Origin: Pseudomonadota bacterium
Lineage (GTDB): Bacteria; Pseudomonadota; Alphaproteobacteria; Micropepsales; Micropepsaceae
Length of the DNA: 7,835 nt
Direction: 5' to 3'
Assembly (NCBI GenBank): GCA_021808875.1
Contig: JAKBAU010000168.1
Location: forward strand, 1 to 7,835
Positions 6,357 through 7,835 of the stretch are shown here, piece after piece; the stretch's first letter is position 1, and every line of letters starts with the position of its first letter. A program made the translations under genes and the position numbers. Below the pieces are notes generated by a model. The model was not told the DNA's origin and ran no database searches. It saw only the letters and a program-made list of their open reading frames with translations.

Positions 6357-7835
6357 TTAAATGTACTTCTTGACCTTGGGCCAATAGCGTTCGAGCGGGA
6401 TCTTCATGCCGCGCAGCACGTAAATCGGCCGATCGGTTTCATAGGGCATGGCATAACGCGCGGTGATGAACCCCGCGACCTGGTAGGAGTGAAACAGCGT
6501 CGCATATTTTTTGGGGCTGCCGCCAATGATGATGATCACTCTGCCCGTGTGGCCGCGCGGCCCCCACAGATAGTAATTATTGTGCCCACTGATCGCCGGT
6601 GGCAGGCCAAGAGGACGACCAAAAACATCGATCGCGGCCGCCTCGCCATAATTGTTGCCGAAGAAAACGGCGTGCGCGCGCTCCCGTGGTGGCAGCGACC
6701 AGTAGACCTTCGCCACTTTGGCCGCCATCTGCCGCCAGCCAAACATGTCGGCGTAAAATTGTGGCAACGCGCCGAGCTTCAGGCGTTCTCCTGTGGACGG
6801 CATGATACCGAGCGTGCGCATGTAAGGGATCAAAAGCGTCACTGGAAGGATCGGCAGGGCCAGTGGCATGGTCAGGCAGCCCGCAAGGCTTACGGCACTG
6901 AGCAGGAGAGCCCGCAGGCGAATTCCACGAAACCAGGTTTCAAGACGCTGCGCACCGAGCGCCAGAAGCGCAGGATAGAGCGGCGCGAGATAATAGGCTT
7001 TGCCGTGCAAGCCATCGAAGGTCACGAACAGAATCACCCAGGCGATGGCTACGGCACGGGCGGTTGCAAACGCCGGCCTGATGGCGCCGGCCCAAAGACC
7101 GCACAGCGCCGCCAAAAGGCCCAAAGGGCCCATGAGAAAGACCTGCTGCTCAAAAAATGCGAGCGGCGACAGTACCTTGTTCTTGCCATGTACGCCGTCT
7201 TGCGCCAGCTGGAGAAAGGGCCAGTGATGGGCCTCCTGCCAGAGCACGTTGGGCAGAATAATGACACTGGCAATGAGGGCCGCCACATACACCCAGGGAC
7301 GCAGGAAGATGCGGCGCTGCGAGGTCGCGAGCAAACCTATGATCAACGCCACGACAAAGAAGGCGATGGCGTATTTGGATTGCAGGGCAAGGCCTGTCGT
7401 CAGTCCGATCAGCAGCCACCAGTGTCGCTCTTGGGTCTGTTCCAGACGCACCAGCATCCAGACAATGCCAAGCCAGCTCAACGCCTGAAACATATCGGTG
7501 GTAAAGATGACGCCGGAGAGCAGGAAGTAGGGTGCAAGAAGCAGGCAGAGCCCAGCGAGCCACTGGGCATAACCCCTGCCACCGAGCGCTTTAGTGAATT
7601 CCACCGTCAGCGCCACCGTCGCCGCCTGCACCAGCGCGGGAAGCAGTCGGAAGAGCACCAGGACCCCGCCGCTTAGCCAGTAGGCCGAAGCGGCAAGCAG
7701 GGGAACAAGAGGTGGCTGATCGACATAGCCGAAGGCCGGATGGCGACCACAGACGATGAAATAAAGCTCGTCACGGAAGAAGCCGTAATGGCCATTGGCC
7801 AGAAGGTGAAGCAAAAGGGCAAGAAGCCCGAGGAC
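6357..7835 (-). CDS. GT39-family (ArnT/PMT-like) membrane glycosyltransferase, 5' end beyond window
   Basis: The frame is open to the right edge and begins inside a hydrophobic helix, so the true start lies outside; 492 residues are visible. These integral inner-membrane GT-C enzymes use polyprenyl-phosphate sugars to modify lipids, glycans or proteins on the periplasmic side. The first external loop carries FFRDELYF (Asp22-Glu23 of the visible part), the usual acidic catalytic motif, and then GYVDQPPLVPLLA. About ten hydrophobic segments follow. HGKAYYLAPLYPALLALGA is the typical late loop and helix. The C-terminal soluble part holds GNNYGEAAAID and ISGHNNYYLWGP, strongly family-like. The last residues are basic (WPKVKKYI). 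The gene runs convergently to the dehydrogenase, so it belongs to a unit upstream on the right, which is not seen. Acceptor and sugar cannot be told from this window. The frame ends at a TAA at 6357. Confidence 0.93.
   Translation of the reverse strand, partial: VLGLLALLLHLLANGHYGFFRDELYFIVCGRHPAFGYVDQPPLVPLLAASAYWLSGGVLVLFRLLPALVQAATVALTVEFTKALGGRGYAQWLAGLCLLLAPYFLLSGVIFTTDMFQALSWLGIVWMLVRLEQTQERHWWLLIGLTTGLALQSKYAIAFFVVALIIGLLATSQRRIFLRPWVYVAALIASVIILPNVLWQEAHHWPFLQLAQDGVHGKNKVLSPLAFFEQQVFLMGPLGLLAALCGLWAGAIRPAFATARAVAIAWVILFVTFDGLHGKAYYLAPLYPALLALGAQRLETWFRGIRLRALLLSAVSLAGCLTMPLALPILPVTLLIPYMRTLGIMPSTGERLKLGALPQFYADMFGWRQMAAKVAKVYWSLPPRERAHAVFFGNNYGEAAAIDVFGRPLGLPPAISGHNNYYLWGPRGHTGRVIIIIGGSPKKYATLFHSYQVAGFITARYAMPYETDRPIYVLRGMKIPLERYWPKVKKYI

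Noticed and set aside
6354..7676. 440-codon plus-strand frame opposite the glycosyltransferase gene
   Set aside because: Its translation is rich in Arg, Gln, Lys and His with no recognisable domain, while the opposite strand encodes a clear GT39 protein.
1..7835. A novel multi-gene defence or mobile system
   Set aside because: No nuclease, toxin, reverse transcriptase, integrase, transposase or repeat array is visible; every long gene belongs to a familiar family.

Overview
The window is GC-rich, densely packed chromosomal DNA. It most likely comes from an alphaproteobacterium; I infer this from the style of the 606-residue acyl-CoA dehydrogenase, the LolA-like/aspartyl protease/PDZ protein and the GT39 protein, and I cannot fix the genus. 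There are six protein genes. I see no tRNA, rRNA, CRISPR array, insertion sequence or phage signature. No stretch of more than 300 bases lacks a gene.

Layout. Positions 1-2375 (minus strand) hold a metal-chelate/cobalamin-type ABC importer operon. It reads 2375 to 1: periplasmic binding protein, FecCD/BtuC-type permease, then ATPase, which is cut by the left window edge. A Shine-Dalgarno sequence overlapping a stop codon joins the first two genes, and a 4-base ATGA overlap joins the last two. A 55-base divergent gap (2376-2430) separates this operon from a plus-strand gene (2431-4293) for a secreted protein with an N-terminal LolA/LolB-like region, two retropepsin-like aspartyl protease repeats and a C-terminal PDZ domain. 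After a 91-base gap with a perfect 14-base palindrome comes an acyl-CoA dehydrogenase (4385-6205, plus). A convergent 151-base gap with a GC-rich hairpin follows. The right end is a minus-strand GT39-type membrane glycosyltransferase (6357-7835) whose start lies beyond the window.

How the genes work together. Only the three ABC genes form a clear functional unit: capture of a chelated metal or corrinoid in the periplasm and ATP-driven import. The substrate cannot be set from sequence alone. The 55-base upstream gap is too short for a cobalamin riboswitch, which mildly favours an iron or heme-type ligand. The protease, the dehydrogenase (beta-oxidation-like acyl-CoA chemistry) and the glycosyltransferase (polyprenyl-linked sugar transfer at the inner membrane) look like independent housekeeping or accessory genes. 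I see no convincing new multi-gene system. The most notable items are the architecture of the protease and the palindrome just ahead of the dehydrogenase.
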